Below, piece after piece: positions 1 through 5,369 of a DNA stretch of 8,564 nt. How positions within the stretch are numbered: the stretch's first letter is position 1; every line of letters starts with the position of its first letter. Below the pieces are notes generated by a model. The model made no database searches and was not told where the DNA came from. It saw only the letters and a list, made by a program, of their open reading frames with translations. The translations under genes and the position numbers were made by a program. Origin of the DNA: an uncultured Phycisphaerales bacterium (GTDB taxonomy: Bacteria; Planctomycetota; Phycisphaerae; WQYP01); assembly GCA_937901265.1 (NCBI GenBank), contig CALCHA010000425.1, forward strand, positions 1 through 8,564, read 5' to 3'.

Positions 1-128
1 GCAGGGGCGGTTGCGGGGGCGGAGGAGGTCTGCGCGGCGGAGGGGGAGCAGGCGGTGAGAATGACCAATGACAAATGACAAATAACAAATGCGGGGAGGG
101 CGGAACGTTGGCGGAGGGCTTTGCGCAT
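1..128 (-). CDS. Lipoprotein N-terminus (partial, runs off the window)
   Basis: An open frame starts with ATG at 128 on the minus strand and stays open to base 1, giving 42 complete residues and a partial codon. The protein begins MRKALRQRSALP, a basic n-region, continues with the hydrophobic stretch AFVICHLSLVIL, and reaches a lipobox L-T-A-C with the acceptor cysteine at residue 27. An Ala/Ser/Thr/Pro-rich stretch typical of a lipoprotein linker follows. The start is backed by an AAAGGA Shine-Dalgarno sequence 7 nt upstream, inside the end of maf, and the maf stop is only 3 bp away, so this is probably the next gene of the same operon. Oddly, the hydrophobic core is encoded by the heptamer repeat at 62-89. 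The mature protein lies outside the window, so its function is unknown. Confidence 0.72.
   Translation of the reverse strand, partial: MRKALRQRSALPAFVICHLSLVILTACSPSAAQTSSAPATAP
62..89. repeat. Short tandem repeat tract R1: four 7-mers (28 bp)
   Basis: Plus-strand units are TGACCAA, TGACAAA, TGACAAA, TAACAAA, followed by a partial TG. The tract is AT-rich in an otherwise very GC-rich sequence. Read on the minus (coding) strand the 7-mer TTTGTCA is free of stop codons and cycles through the peptide F-V-I-C-H-L-S, which forms the hydrophobic core of the lipoprotein signal peptide. On the plus strand the unit contains TGA. Confidence 0.88.
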
Positions 129-131
129 GGG

Positions 132-746
132 TCAGTCCTTTGGGAAGGAGGCAAGTTCGGTTTGCAGCAATTGTAACGGAAGGCCGACGACCGTGGTGGG
201 GTCGCCGGAGAGGAGGGTGATGAAGGGGTCGGTGCCGGCGCCGGTGGAGGGGTCCTGGAGGCCGTAGGCGCCGGCTTTTCCGCGCCAGAGGTTGGAGTCG
301 AGGTAGGCGTCGAGTTGTTTTTTGGAGAGGCGTTTCATTTTGCAGGTGGCGATGGCGCGGGTGAGGCGGAGATGCCGGCCGCGAAGGAGGCAGAGGCCGG
401 TGATGACGGTGTGGGTTTTGCCGGAGAGGGAGAGGAGCATTGTTGCGGCGTGGGAGCGGTGGCGCGGTTTGTTGAGGATGGCGCCGGTGGGGGAGACGAC
501 GATAGTGTCGGCGGCGCGGATGAGGCGCGTTTCGAGTTTCGAGTTTCGAGTTTCAAGGTGTTTTTGGACGGCGGCGGCTTTGATGTAGGCGAGGGTGGCG
601 GGCCAGATGTCGGTGGGGATCAGCGCGGGTTTGCGGGCGGGTTCTTTGGCGGGGGAGATGAGCACGGTGAAGGGAATGCCGGCTCGTGTGAGGAGTTGGG
701 CGCGGCGGGGGGAAGCGCTGGCGAGGATGAGTTGGGGATTATTCAT
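132..746 (-). CDS. maf: Maf family nucleoside triphosphate pyrophosphatase (dTTP/UTP type)
   Basis: 204 residues, the normal size for Maf. Members hydrolyse non-canonical or modified nucleoside triphosphates in the cytoplasm, and some are linked to septum inhibition. Visible motifs are the phosphate-binding SASPRR at residues 10-15, AADT at 78-81, SGKTHTVITG around 109-117, GKAGAYGLQ at 156-164 and VVGLPL at 186-191. The ADT triplet fits the YhdE-like (dTTP/UTP) branch better than the YceF branch, which is an inference. Residues 64-73, LETRNSKLET, are encoded by heptamer tract R2 and lie in the loop just before the AADT strand, where family members are shorter by roughly eight residues. The start codon lies within repeat tract R3, 17 bp after the GT9 stop, with no Shine-Dalgarno sequence, which suggests translational coupling. 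The 3' neighbour is the lipoprotein gene. Confidence 0.92.
   Translation of the reverse strand: MNNPQLILASASPRRAQLLTRAGIPFTVLISPAKEPARKPALIPTDIWPATLAYIKAAAVQKHLETRNSKLETRLIRAADTIVVSPTGAILNKPRHRSHAATMLLSLSGKTHTVITGLCLLRGRHLRLTRAIATCKMKRLSKKQLDAYLDSNLWRGKAGAYGLQDPSTGAGTDPFITLLSGDPTTVVGLPLQLLQTELASFPKD
136..141 (-). promoter_or_regulatory. Shine-Dalgarno AAAGGA for the partial lipoprotein gene
   Basis: On the minus strand AAAGGA lies 7 nt before the ATG at 126-128 and overlaps the last codons of maf. It is one of the few clear ribosome binding sites in the left block and decides the lipoprotein start. It also implies that maf and the lipoprotein gene share a transcript. Confidence 0.6.
530..557. 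repeat. Short tandem repeat tract R2: four 7-mers inside maf
   Basis: Plus-strand units are TTTCGAG three times, then TTTCAAG. On the coding strand this reads L-E-T-R-N-S-K-L-E-T, in frame with maf. The 7-mer differs from the R4 unit, read in the same register as TTTCGAT, by one base. A perfect array of TTTCGAG has no stop codon in any of the six frames. Confidence 0.9.
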
Positions 747-768
747 TGTGCATTATTCATTATTCATT
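741..768. repeat. Short tandem repeat tract R3: four 7-mers at the GT9/maf junction
   Basis: Plus-strand units are ATTCATT, GTGCATT, ATTCATT, ATTCATT. On the coding (minus) strand the AATGAAT unit carries ATG, TGA and TAA in different frames. The tract holds both the TGA stop of the GT9 gene (764-766) and the ATG of maf (744-746), so it is the whole intergenic junction. Confidence 0.9.
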
Positions 769-1846
769 TGATAGGTGCGGCGGCATGCGAATGGGATTTT
801 CCGTTGATGGTAGGGGCGAGAAGTTCGGTGGTTTTTTGCCAGACGGTGTCGACGGCCAGCCCGTTCATGCAGGAGTGGTGGGAGCAGGTGCGGTGGCGGC
901 AGGGGAAGCAGGAGACATCGTGTCGAAGCACATTCTGCAGTTGCCCGTACGGTCCCACGAACGCCGGGTTGGTCGGGCCGTAGAGGGCGACGGCGGGGGT
1001 GCCCAGCGCGGCGGCGACGTGCAGGGGCCCGGAGTCGTTGGCGATGAGGAGGCGGGTTCTCGCGAGCAGTGCGGCCATGGTGGCGAGGTCGGTTTTTCCA
1101 GCGAGGTTGAGGATGTTTTCGATTTTCGATTTTCGATTTTCGATCGCCTGGACGATCTGGTCGCAGAGGGTTTTTTCGTCGGGGCTGCCCAGAAGCAGGA
1201 GGGTTTCGCCTTGGGCGAGAAGGTTTTCAGCGATCTGGGTGAAGCGGTCGAGAGGCCAGCGTTTGGTGTTCCAGCGGGCGCCGGGGATCAGGGTGACGAC
1301 GTCGTGCGGAAGAAGGGCCGCGGCCTTTTCGACGGCGGCGGACTGCAGCGGGAGGCGGAACTCGGCCGGTGCGGCGGTGTTGGTGCCGAGGGCTTTGCCG
1401 AGCGCCCGCATGCGGTCAACGGCGAGCATCTTTTTGCCCCCCTCGGGCAGCCAGACTTTGTCGGTGTAGAAGATCGGGGCGGCCTCGCGGGCGTCGGCGA
1501 AACCGATGCGCATGGGGGAGGAGCTGATACGCGACAGGAACGCGGAACGGAACAGCCCCTGGGCGTCGATGACGGCGTCGTATTGCGCATCGCGGAGGGA
1601 GGTGAGCAGGCGGCGCAGCAGGGAAAACGCGGAGGGGCGGTACCACCAGGCACCGAGCTTTTTGCGGTCGAAGGGCAGGATGTCGCTGACGGCGTCATGC
1701 CCCTGCACCAGCGCGTTGAACGCCGGGTGGAGCAGCCAGTCGATCCGGGCGTGAGGATGCGCCCGGCGGAGATCGCAAAGGAGCGGCAGCGTGGTGGCGA
1801 CGTCACCGAGAGAGCTGGGTTTGATGATGAGAATTTTTTCAGGCAT
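764..1846 (-). CDS. Glycosyltransferase family 9, heptosyltransferase-like
   Basis: 360 residues from the ATG at 1846. GT9 enzymes transfer ADP-heptose (or related sugars) to lipopolysaccharide core at the cytoplasmic face of the inner membrane. The N-terminus MPEKILIIKPSSLGDV is the classic GT9 opening with the SLGD motif. The C-terminal nucleotide-sugar domain shows LIPGARWNTKRWP (186-198), NLAGKTDL (247-254), NDSGPLHVAAALGTPAVALYGPT (starting at 270, written here only in part: NDSGPLH) and a Cys cluster C313, C316, C321, C326 seen in many GT9 proteins. Residues 235-244, IENRKSKIEN, are encoded by repeat R4 and sit in the loop before the NLAGKT motif. A longer GTG start at 1885 lies in repeat R5 and adds SICVHLWKILPS, which is not family sequence. 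No Shine-Dalgarno sequence is visible. The acceptor sugar and WaaC/WaaF identity cannot be decided here. Confidence 0.9.
   Translation of the reverse strand: MPEKILIIKPSSLGDVATTLPLLCDLRRAHPHARIDWLLHPAFNALVQGHDAVSDILPFDRKKLGAWWYRPSAFSLLRRLLTSLRDAQYDAVIDAQGLFRSAFLSRISSSPMRIGFADAREAAPIFYTDKVWLPEGGKKMLAVDRMRALGKALGTNTAAPAEFRLPLQSAAVEKAAALLPHDVVTLIPGARWNTKRWPLDRFTQIAENLLAQGETLLLLGSPDEKTLCDQIVQAIENRKSKIENILNLAGKTDLATMAALLARTRLLIANDSGPLHVAAALGTPAVALYGPTNPAFVGPYGQLQNVLRHDVSCFPCRHRTCSHHSCMNGLAVDTVWQKTTELLAPTINGKSHSHAAAPIK
1116..1143. repeat. Short tandem repeat tract R4: four perfect 7-mers inside the GT9 gene
   Basis: The plus strand is TTTTCGA repeated four times without a mismatch. On the coding strand it reads I-E-N-R-K-S-K-I-E-N, in frame with the glycosyltransferase. 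Because 7 is not a multiple of 3, all three frames of a strand give the same seven-residue cycle, and neither strand of this unit contains a stop codon. Confidence 0.92.
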
Positions 1847-1861
1847 GGAGGGGAGAATTTT

Positions 1862-1890
1862 CCACAAATGGACACAAATGGACACAAATG
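1862..1890. repeat. Short tandem repeat tract R5: ~10-mer x3, left inverted copy
   Basis: Plus strand: CCACAAATG, then GACACAAATG twice. It lies between the GxxExxY stop (1894) and the GT9 start (1846). Compared with the reverse complement of R6 (2294-2322), 25 of 29 positions match, so R5 and R6 are inverted copies bracketing the GxxExxY gene. Confidence 0.88.
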
Positions 1891-1893
1891 ACG

Positions 1894-2331
1894 TTAGAGG
1901 GGGTGGGGCTCGTTGGCGTAGGCTTCACCGACAAATCGGCGCCACTCGAGGCGGGGTTTGGCGAAGTTGATGAGGAGGCAGACAGGCGTGCTGGCGGCTT
2001 TGAGGTAGTTGAGGCAGATGGCGGAAAAGTCCTCGCCGATCGCCCGCGCGGTCTTGAGTTCGAGGATGACCTTGTGTTCGACAAGAAGATCGGCAACGAA
2101 ATTGCCGACGTTTTTTCCGTCATAGAAGACGGGGATCGGTTTTTGTTGCTCGACAAAAAGGCCAGCCTTGCGAACTTCGTGGGCCAGCGCATTTTCGTAG
2201 ACTTTTTCCAGAAACCCGGGACCGAGGGCGTTGTGCACCTTGATGGCGCACCCAATGATGATTTGAGTGAGGGTCGACGGTCCACCGGTCGGCCATTCGT
2301 GTATATTTGTGTGCATTTGTGGTTCGTTCAT
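1894..2331 (-). CDS. GxxExxY protein (PDDEXK_3-type nuclease-like domain)
   Basis: 145 residues. The family signature is G39-F-L-E42-K-V-Y45, preceded by IIIGCAIKVHNALGPG. The core that follows, D81 ... E91-L-K93 within ADLLVEHKVILELKTA, has the spacing of a PD-(D/E)XK nuclease active site, and C-terminal LNYLKAA and LLINF are also family features. The biological role of these small proteins is not established, and whether this one cleaves nucleic acid is untested. The ATG overlaps the dus TGA as ATGA (2328-2331), which suggests translational coupling. Residues 3-13, PQMHTNIHEW and its preceding bases, come from repeat R6 rather than from the family domain, so the true start could also be the Met at residue 6. 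The gene is flanked by the R5/R6 inverted repeats and may be an insertion into the operon. Confidence 0.85.
   Translation of the reverse strand: MNEPQMHTNIHEWPTGGPSTLTQIIIGCAIKVHNALGPGFLEKVYENALAHEVRKAGLFVEQQKPIPVFYDGKNVGNFVADLLVEHKVILELKTARAIGEDFSAICLNYLKAASTPVCLLINFAKPRLEWRRFVGEAYANEPHPL
2293..2322. repeat. Short tandem repeat tract R6: ~10-mer x3, right inverted copy
   Basis: Read on the minus strand the units are CCACAAATG, CACACAAATA, TACACGAATG, then G. It overlaps codons 4-13 of the GxxExxY gene and ends 5 bp before the dus stop codon. It is the inverted, slightly diverged partner of R5; the mRNA of the intervening gene could in principle pair its two ends. Confidence 0.85.
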
Positions 2332-3455
2332 ACGGCGGCGGCCTCGCAGGAGGTGTTGCAGAGGTCGGCGGCGTCGGGGACGGAGGGGAGGGAGATGCCG
2401 GCGGCGTCCTTGGTGTAGTGGCGGGCGAGGACGTCATCCCATTCGCGCTGGTTTTTGACGGCGATGAATTCGCGCCAGACGGTCGGGCCGTCGGGATGCA
2501 GCTTGGAGTACTTGATGGCGATTTTACGCATCTGCCGCGAGGCCAGCTCTTCGCCGTAGATTTGCACCGCGAGCGAGAAGTGTTCGAGGAGGGCGTCCTT
2601 TTGTTCGTGAACGGAGGGGGGAAGCGGGAGCGGCTGGCCGGCGAGGAGTGCGGCGAATTCGCGGAAGATCCAGGGGTTGCCGATGGCGCCGCGGGCGATC
2701 CAGATGCCGTCGAGGCCCGTGTGCTGGTACATGCGGAGTGCGTCGGCAGCGGTGAAGACGTCGCCCGAGCCGAAGAGGGTGGGGCGGGACGAAGGCTGGA
2801 GGGAACTGAGTCGCGCCGGGAGTCGCGCGAGGAAGTCCCAATTCGCCCGACCGGTGTATTTTTGTTCCACGGTGCGGCCGTGGATGGCGATGGCGGCGAA
2901 GCGGAGATTCAGCGCCTCGTTAAAAACTTCGTCAAACCAGTCGGCGGCCTGGGGGGTCTCGTTCAGAGCGCGGCGAAGCTTGATGGAGAGGAGCGTGTGC
3001 GGAAGCGCGTCGCGAACCGTGCGCATGATGGCGATGGCGGTGGCGGGGTCGGAGAGAAGGTACCCGCCGCGGCTGCGACCCATGACTTTTTTGACCGGGC
3101 AGGCGAAGTTGAGGTCGATGACGTCGAAGCCGGCGGTCACCAGGAGTTTGCAGGCGGCGGCGAGTTCGTGCGGATCGGATCCCATGAGCTGCCCGGCCAC
3201 GGGGTGGTCCTCATCGCAGAGGATCGCCCCCTTTTCGCGACCGCGACCCCCGCGCAGGAGCACCTGGTCGAGCAGTGCTTCGGTGACGGCATAGGGGCAT
3301 CCGCGGCGCCGCGCGACGGTGCGCATCGCCATATCCGAATACCCGGCGAGGCCGGCCTGCATCACCGGAATCGGGAGGACGTGAGGCCCCACGCGGATCG
3401 GGGGCGGCAAGGCGCTGGGTGCCGGTAAATTTGGTTGTGACGTGGAGGAATTCAC
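2328..3455 (-). CDS. dus: tRNA-dihydrouridine synthase
   Basis: 375 residues. An FMN-dependent cytoplasmic enzyme that reduces uridine to dihydrouridine in tRNA using NADPH. It shows the TIM-barrel order of Dus proteins: PVMQAGLAGYSD at 30-41 (FMN-binding loop), LNFACPVKKV at 115-124 with catalytic Cys119, SIKLR at 157-161, HGRT at 192-195, GSGDV at 229-233 (FMN phosphate) and ARGAIGNPWIF at 254-264, then a helical C-terminal tRNA-binding region. DusB-like is the best guess, but the subclass is uncertain. The start is GTG at 3455: the ATG at 3460 on this strand runs into a stop after two codons, and a weak AGGT lies 8 nt upstream. The N-terminal 20 residues are Ser/Pro-rich and may be poorly conserved. 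It is the first gene of the minus-strand block, and its stop overlaps the GxxExxY start by 4 bp. Confidence 0.93.
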   Translation of the reverse strand: MNSSTSQPNLPAPSALPPPIRVGPHVLPIPVMQAGLAGYSDMAMRTVARRRGCPYAVTEALLDQVLLRGGRGREKGAILCDEDHPVAGQLMGSDPHELAAACKLLVTAGFDVIDLNFACPVKKVMGRSRGGYLLSDPATAIAIMRTVRDALPHTLLSIKLRRALNETPQAADWFDEVFNEALNLRFAAIAIHGRTVEQKYTGRANWDFLARLPARLSSLQPSSRPTLFGSGDVFTAADALRMYQHTGLDGIWIARGAIGNPWIFREFAALLAGQPLPLPPSVHEQKDALLEHFSLAVQIYGEELASRQMRKIAIKYSKLHPDGPTVWREFIAVKNQREWDDVLARHYTKDAAGISLPSVPDAADLCNTSCEAAAV

Positions 3456-3505
3456 GGCATCTTACCTAAGGATAGAACTTCGCAGAGCGGCCATTTTAGC
3501 AGAAG

Positions 3506-3535
3506 TTGGGGACGGAGGTGAGTGGCCGCTATGAT
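3506..3535 (+). promoter_or_regulatory. Possible promoter of the TlpA pair in the divergent intergenic region
   Basis: The 133-bp gap between dus and the first tlpA-like gene holds TATGAT at 3530-3535, a good -10 match, with TTGGGG at 3506-3511 as a weak -35 at 18 bp spacing. This would give a leader of about 45 nt. The leader contains a small perfect hairpin, GCGTC-GGGC-GACGC (3553-3566), and the ribosome binding site AAAGGAAG at 3577-3584. On the other strand TATCCT (3469-3474) could be a -10 for dus, but I see no matching -35. Confidence 0.35.
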
Positions 3536-3588
3536 GATCGACAAATCACCAGGCGTCGGGCGACGCGGCCTTCATAAAGGAAGCGGAT

Positions 3589-4755
3589 ATGGGCAAGAAA
3601 ATGCAGGTGGCGGCGGCCGGGTTGCTGGCGGCCGTCGTGGCGGCGGGAATGTTGCCTCAGGTCTGGGGGCAGGCGGCCCCGGCGCGGGATTCCAAGACGT
3701 TGCTGGCCGAGCTGAACGCCGCGGATGCAGCGTTGGGCGAAGTGATGCCCTCGGTCTATGCCCCCGCCGATCCCGCCTTTCGCAAGGATGGTGGCAAGGC
3801 GGCCATCGCGGCGCTGCGGAAGGTTTCCGGGTTGATGGGCGAGCTGGCGCAGATGCAAAAGGGGACGCCTGGCCAAAAGGCGACCCTGGAGACGCGGCTG
3901 ATGTACCTGGGGTTCATGGTCGCCCTGGGGGATCCGGACGCGAAGACCGAGCTGGAGACCGCCGCCAAGGCGAACGATGATTTTTCTCTGGCGGCGAAAT
4001 CGTCGCTGGCGCTGGGGAGCTGGTGGGCGACCGACACTGATGCTGCCGCGCAGGCGAAGGTGCTCGACGGGTTCATCGCCACGGCCAAAGCCAACCCGAC
4101 CTCCGATGAAGTGGCGTCTACGCTGCTGGTCATGGTGAACAACGGGGCGGCCAGCGAGGATTTGCGATCGAAGGCGCTCGATACCATCAAAACGGCGCTG
4201 ACCGGCCCGACGGCAAAGAATGCGATCGAGGCGCTGGCGGCGTTGCAGGCGCAGCAGCAGATGCAGACGGATGCCGACAAGGCGCAGGCCAGCGCCTTGA
4301 ACAAGCCCTTTGCGATTCAGGGCCGGACCAGCACCGATGGAAAATTCGACTCCGCGAGCCTCAAGGGAAAAGTGGTGCTGATCGATTTCTGGGCGACCTG
4401 GTGCGGACCCTGCAGGGAAGAGTTGCCGGGCGTGAAGGCGGCGTATCAGAAGTACCACGAGAAGGGCTTTGACATCGTGGGGGTCAGCTGCGATTCGAGT
4501 GATGAAGGACTCAACGCCTACACCAAGGACAACGAGATGCCCTGGGTGCAGATGCGGGAGACCAGCCAGACCGCCCAGGACCAGTGGAGCCCGATCGCCA
4601 AAACGTACGGCGTGCTGGGCATCCCGACGATGTTCCTGGTCGACAAAAAAGGCGTGCTCCGCTACGTGGACGCGCGGCAGGGGCTGGAGGAAAAAATCCA
4701 GAAGCTGCTCGCCGAAGGCGGCACAGCGGTTCCTACCGCCACGCCTGCCAAGTAG
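3589..4755 (+). CDS. Exported TlpA-like thioredoxin with N-terminal helical domain
   Basis: 388 residues. Residues 1-29 form a Sec-type signal peptide (GKKMQ, a hydrophobic Ala/Leu/Val run, then VWGQA), so it acts outside the cytoplasmic membrane. Residues 35-235 are Ala-rich and helical, without a family I recognise and possibly a helical-repeat scaffold. Residues 243-388 are a TlpA/AhpC-type thioredoxin domain: GRTSTDGKF, LKGKVVLIDFWATWCGPC with the redox pair C272/C275, and the cis-proline GIPT at 344-347. It probably reduces or exchanges disulphides in exported proteins; the substrate is unknown. The start is supported by AAAGGAAG 5 nt upstream. A second TlpA-like gene follows after 12 bp and its whole mature domain resembles this one's C-terminal half. 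No cytochrome c maturation genes are in the window. Confidence 0.9.
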   Translation: MGKKMQVAAAGLLAAVVAAGMLPQVWGQAAPARDSKTLLAELNAADAALGEVMPSVYAPADPAFRKDGGKAAIAALRKVSGLMGELAQMQKGTPGQKATLETRLMYLGFMVALGDPDAKTELETAAKANDDFSLAAKSSLALGSWWATDTDAAAQAKVLDGFIATAKANPTSDEVASTLLVMVNNGAASEDLRSKALDTIKTALTGPTAKNAIEALAALQAQQQMQTDADKAQASALNKPFAIQGRTSTDGKFDSASLKGKVVLIDFWATWCGPCREELPGVKAAYQKYHEKGFDIVGVSCDSSDEGLNAYTKDNEMPWVQMRETSQTAQDQWSPIAKTYGVLGIPTMFLVDKKGVLRYVDARQGLEEKIQKLLAEGGTAVPTATPAK

Positions 4756-4767
4756 TGAGGAAGATCG

Positions 4768-5334
4768 ATGCGTGTGATGAGAGCCATGACCCTCGGGCTG
4801 GGGCTGACGGCAGCGGCGATGCTGGGCGTTGCGGCACTGGCGCGCACCCCGGTGAGCGACCTGGCCAGGCAGCGCAATGAGGTGCAGAAAGGGTTTCTCG
4901 GCAAGCCTGTCACTCTTGCCGGGCGCACCAGCACAGGGGGGACATTTTCCACCGCCGACCTCAAGGGGAAGGTGATCGTGGTGGATTTCTGGGCGGCCTG
5001 GTGTCCGGATTGCAAGGTGGCCGTGCCGGAGATGAAGGCCCTGTATGCCAAATATCATGGGAAGGGGGTCGAATTCGTCGGCGTGAACTGCGACAAGAGC
5101 GACGAAATCTGCAACGATTTTGCCAAGGCCAACGGCTTGAGCTGGGTGCATTTGCGGGAGGACAAGGAAGTCACCATGCATCCGCTGACAGAGACTTACA
5201 GCGTGTGGGGGATTCCGACGCTCTGGCTGATCGACAAGCAGGGGGTGCTGCGAACACTGGATGGGGATAAGGATTCCCAGAAGCAGATCGACGCGCTGCT
5301 GGCGGAAGCGCCGGCGACCCAGCCGGAGAAGTGA
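4768..5334 (+). CDS. Exported TlpA-like thioredoxin with CPDC active site
   Basis: 188 residues. An N-terminal signal peptide (MRVMRAM, hydrophobic GLGLTAAAMLGVAALA) targets it outside the membrane. It is a single thioredoxin-fold domain: GRTSTGGTF, LKGKVIVVDFWAAWCPDC with C79 and C82, VGVNCDKSDE, and the cis-proline GIPT at 148-151. It resembles the C-terminal domain of the upstream gene along its length, so the pair looks like a tandem duplication in which one copy lost or gained the helical N-terminal domain. The CxxC dipeptide is Pro-Asp here and Gly-Pro in the neighbour, which should shift redox potential and specificity (inference). GAGGAAG lies 4 nt before the ATG and only 12 bp separate the two genes, so they are very probably co-transcribed. 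Confidence 0.9.
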   Translation: MRVMRAMTLGLGLTAAAMLGVAALARTPVSDLARQRNEVQKGFLGKPVTLAGRTSTGGTFSTADLKGKVIVVDFWAAWCPDCKVAVPEMKALYAKYHGKGVEFVGVNCDKSDEICNDFAKANGLSWVHLREDKEVTMHPLTETYSVWGIPTLWLIDKQGVLRTLDGDKDSQKQIDALLAEAPATQPEK

Positions 5335-5369
5335 AGGGGGCAGGGGTGCGACCGGGGCGGCGGCCATGG

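Larger units (their letters stand above)
1862..2322. mobile_element. Candidate 461-bp GxxExxY cassette bounded by inverted repeats
   Basis: The unit consists of inverted tracts R5 and R6 around a single short gene for a PD-(D/E)XK-like protein, set between dus and the GT9 gene. What I see is the inverted repeats, the gene and their tight fit: only 3 bp separate R5 from the stop codon, and R6 overlaps the first codons. I find no target-site duplication in the outer flanks and no transposase. Mobility is therefore an inference. The alternative is an ordinary gene whose ends happened to acquire two repeat tracts. Confidence 0.35.

Noticed and set aside
1847..1885. GTG start at 1885 extending the GT9 protein by 13 residues
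   Set aside because: The extra residues come from repeat tract R5, while the family N-terminal strand begins right at the ATG at 1846.
746..1891. Long plus-strand open frame (381 aa) opposite the GT9 gene
   Set aside because: Gly/Val/Glu-rich composition, no motif, and it is the antisense shadow of a clearly conserved enzyme. GC-rich genes often leave such open frames on the other strand.
62..2322. Tracts as remnants of a CRISPR array
   Set aside because: Units are 7-10 bp, directly adjacent without spacers, differ between loci, and no cas gene is present.
1850..2335. Target-site duplication flanking the GxxExxY cassette
   Set aside because: The bases just outside R5 (GAATTTT) and outside R6 (TTCGTTC) show no convincing direct duplication.
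2307..3428. Long plus-strand open frame (373 aa) opposite dus
   Set aside because: The dus frame carries the full set of catalytic and FMN motifs; the opposite frame is low-complexity Gly/Glu/Val sequence with no domain.
3529..5367. 612-aa minus-strand open frame across both TlpA-like genes
   Set aside because: Arg/His/Gly-rich shadow that ignores the boundary between two real genes with signal peptides, CxxC motifs and ribosome sites.
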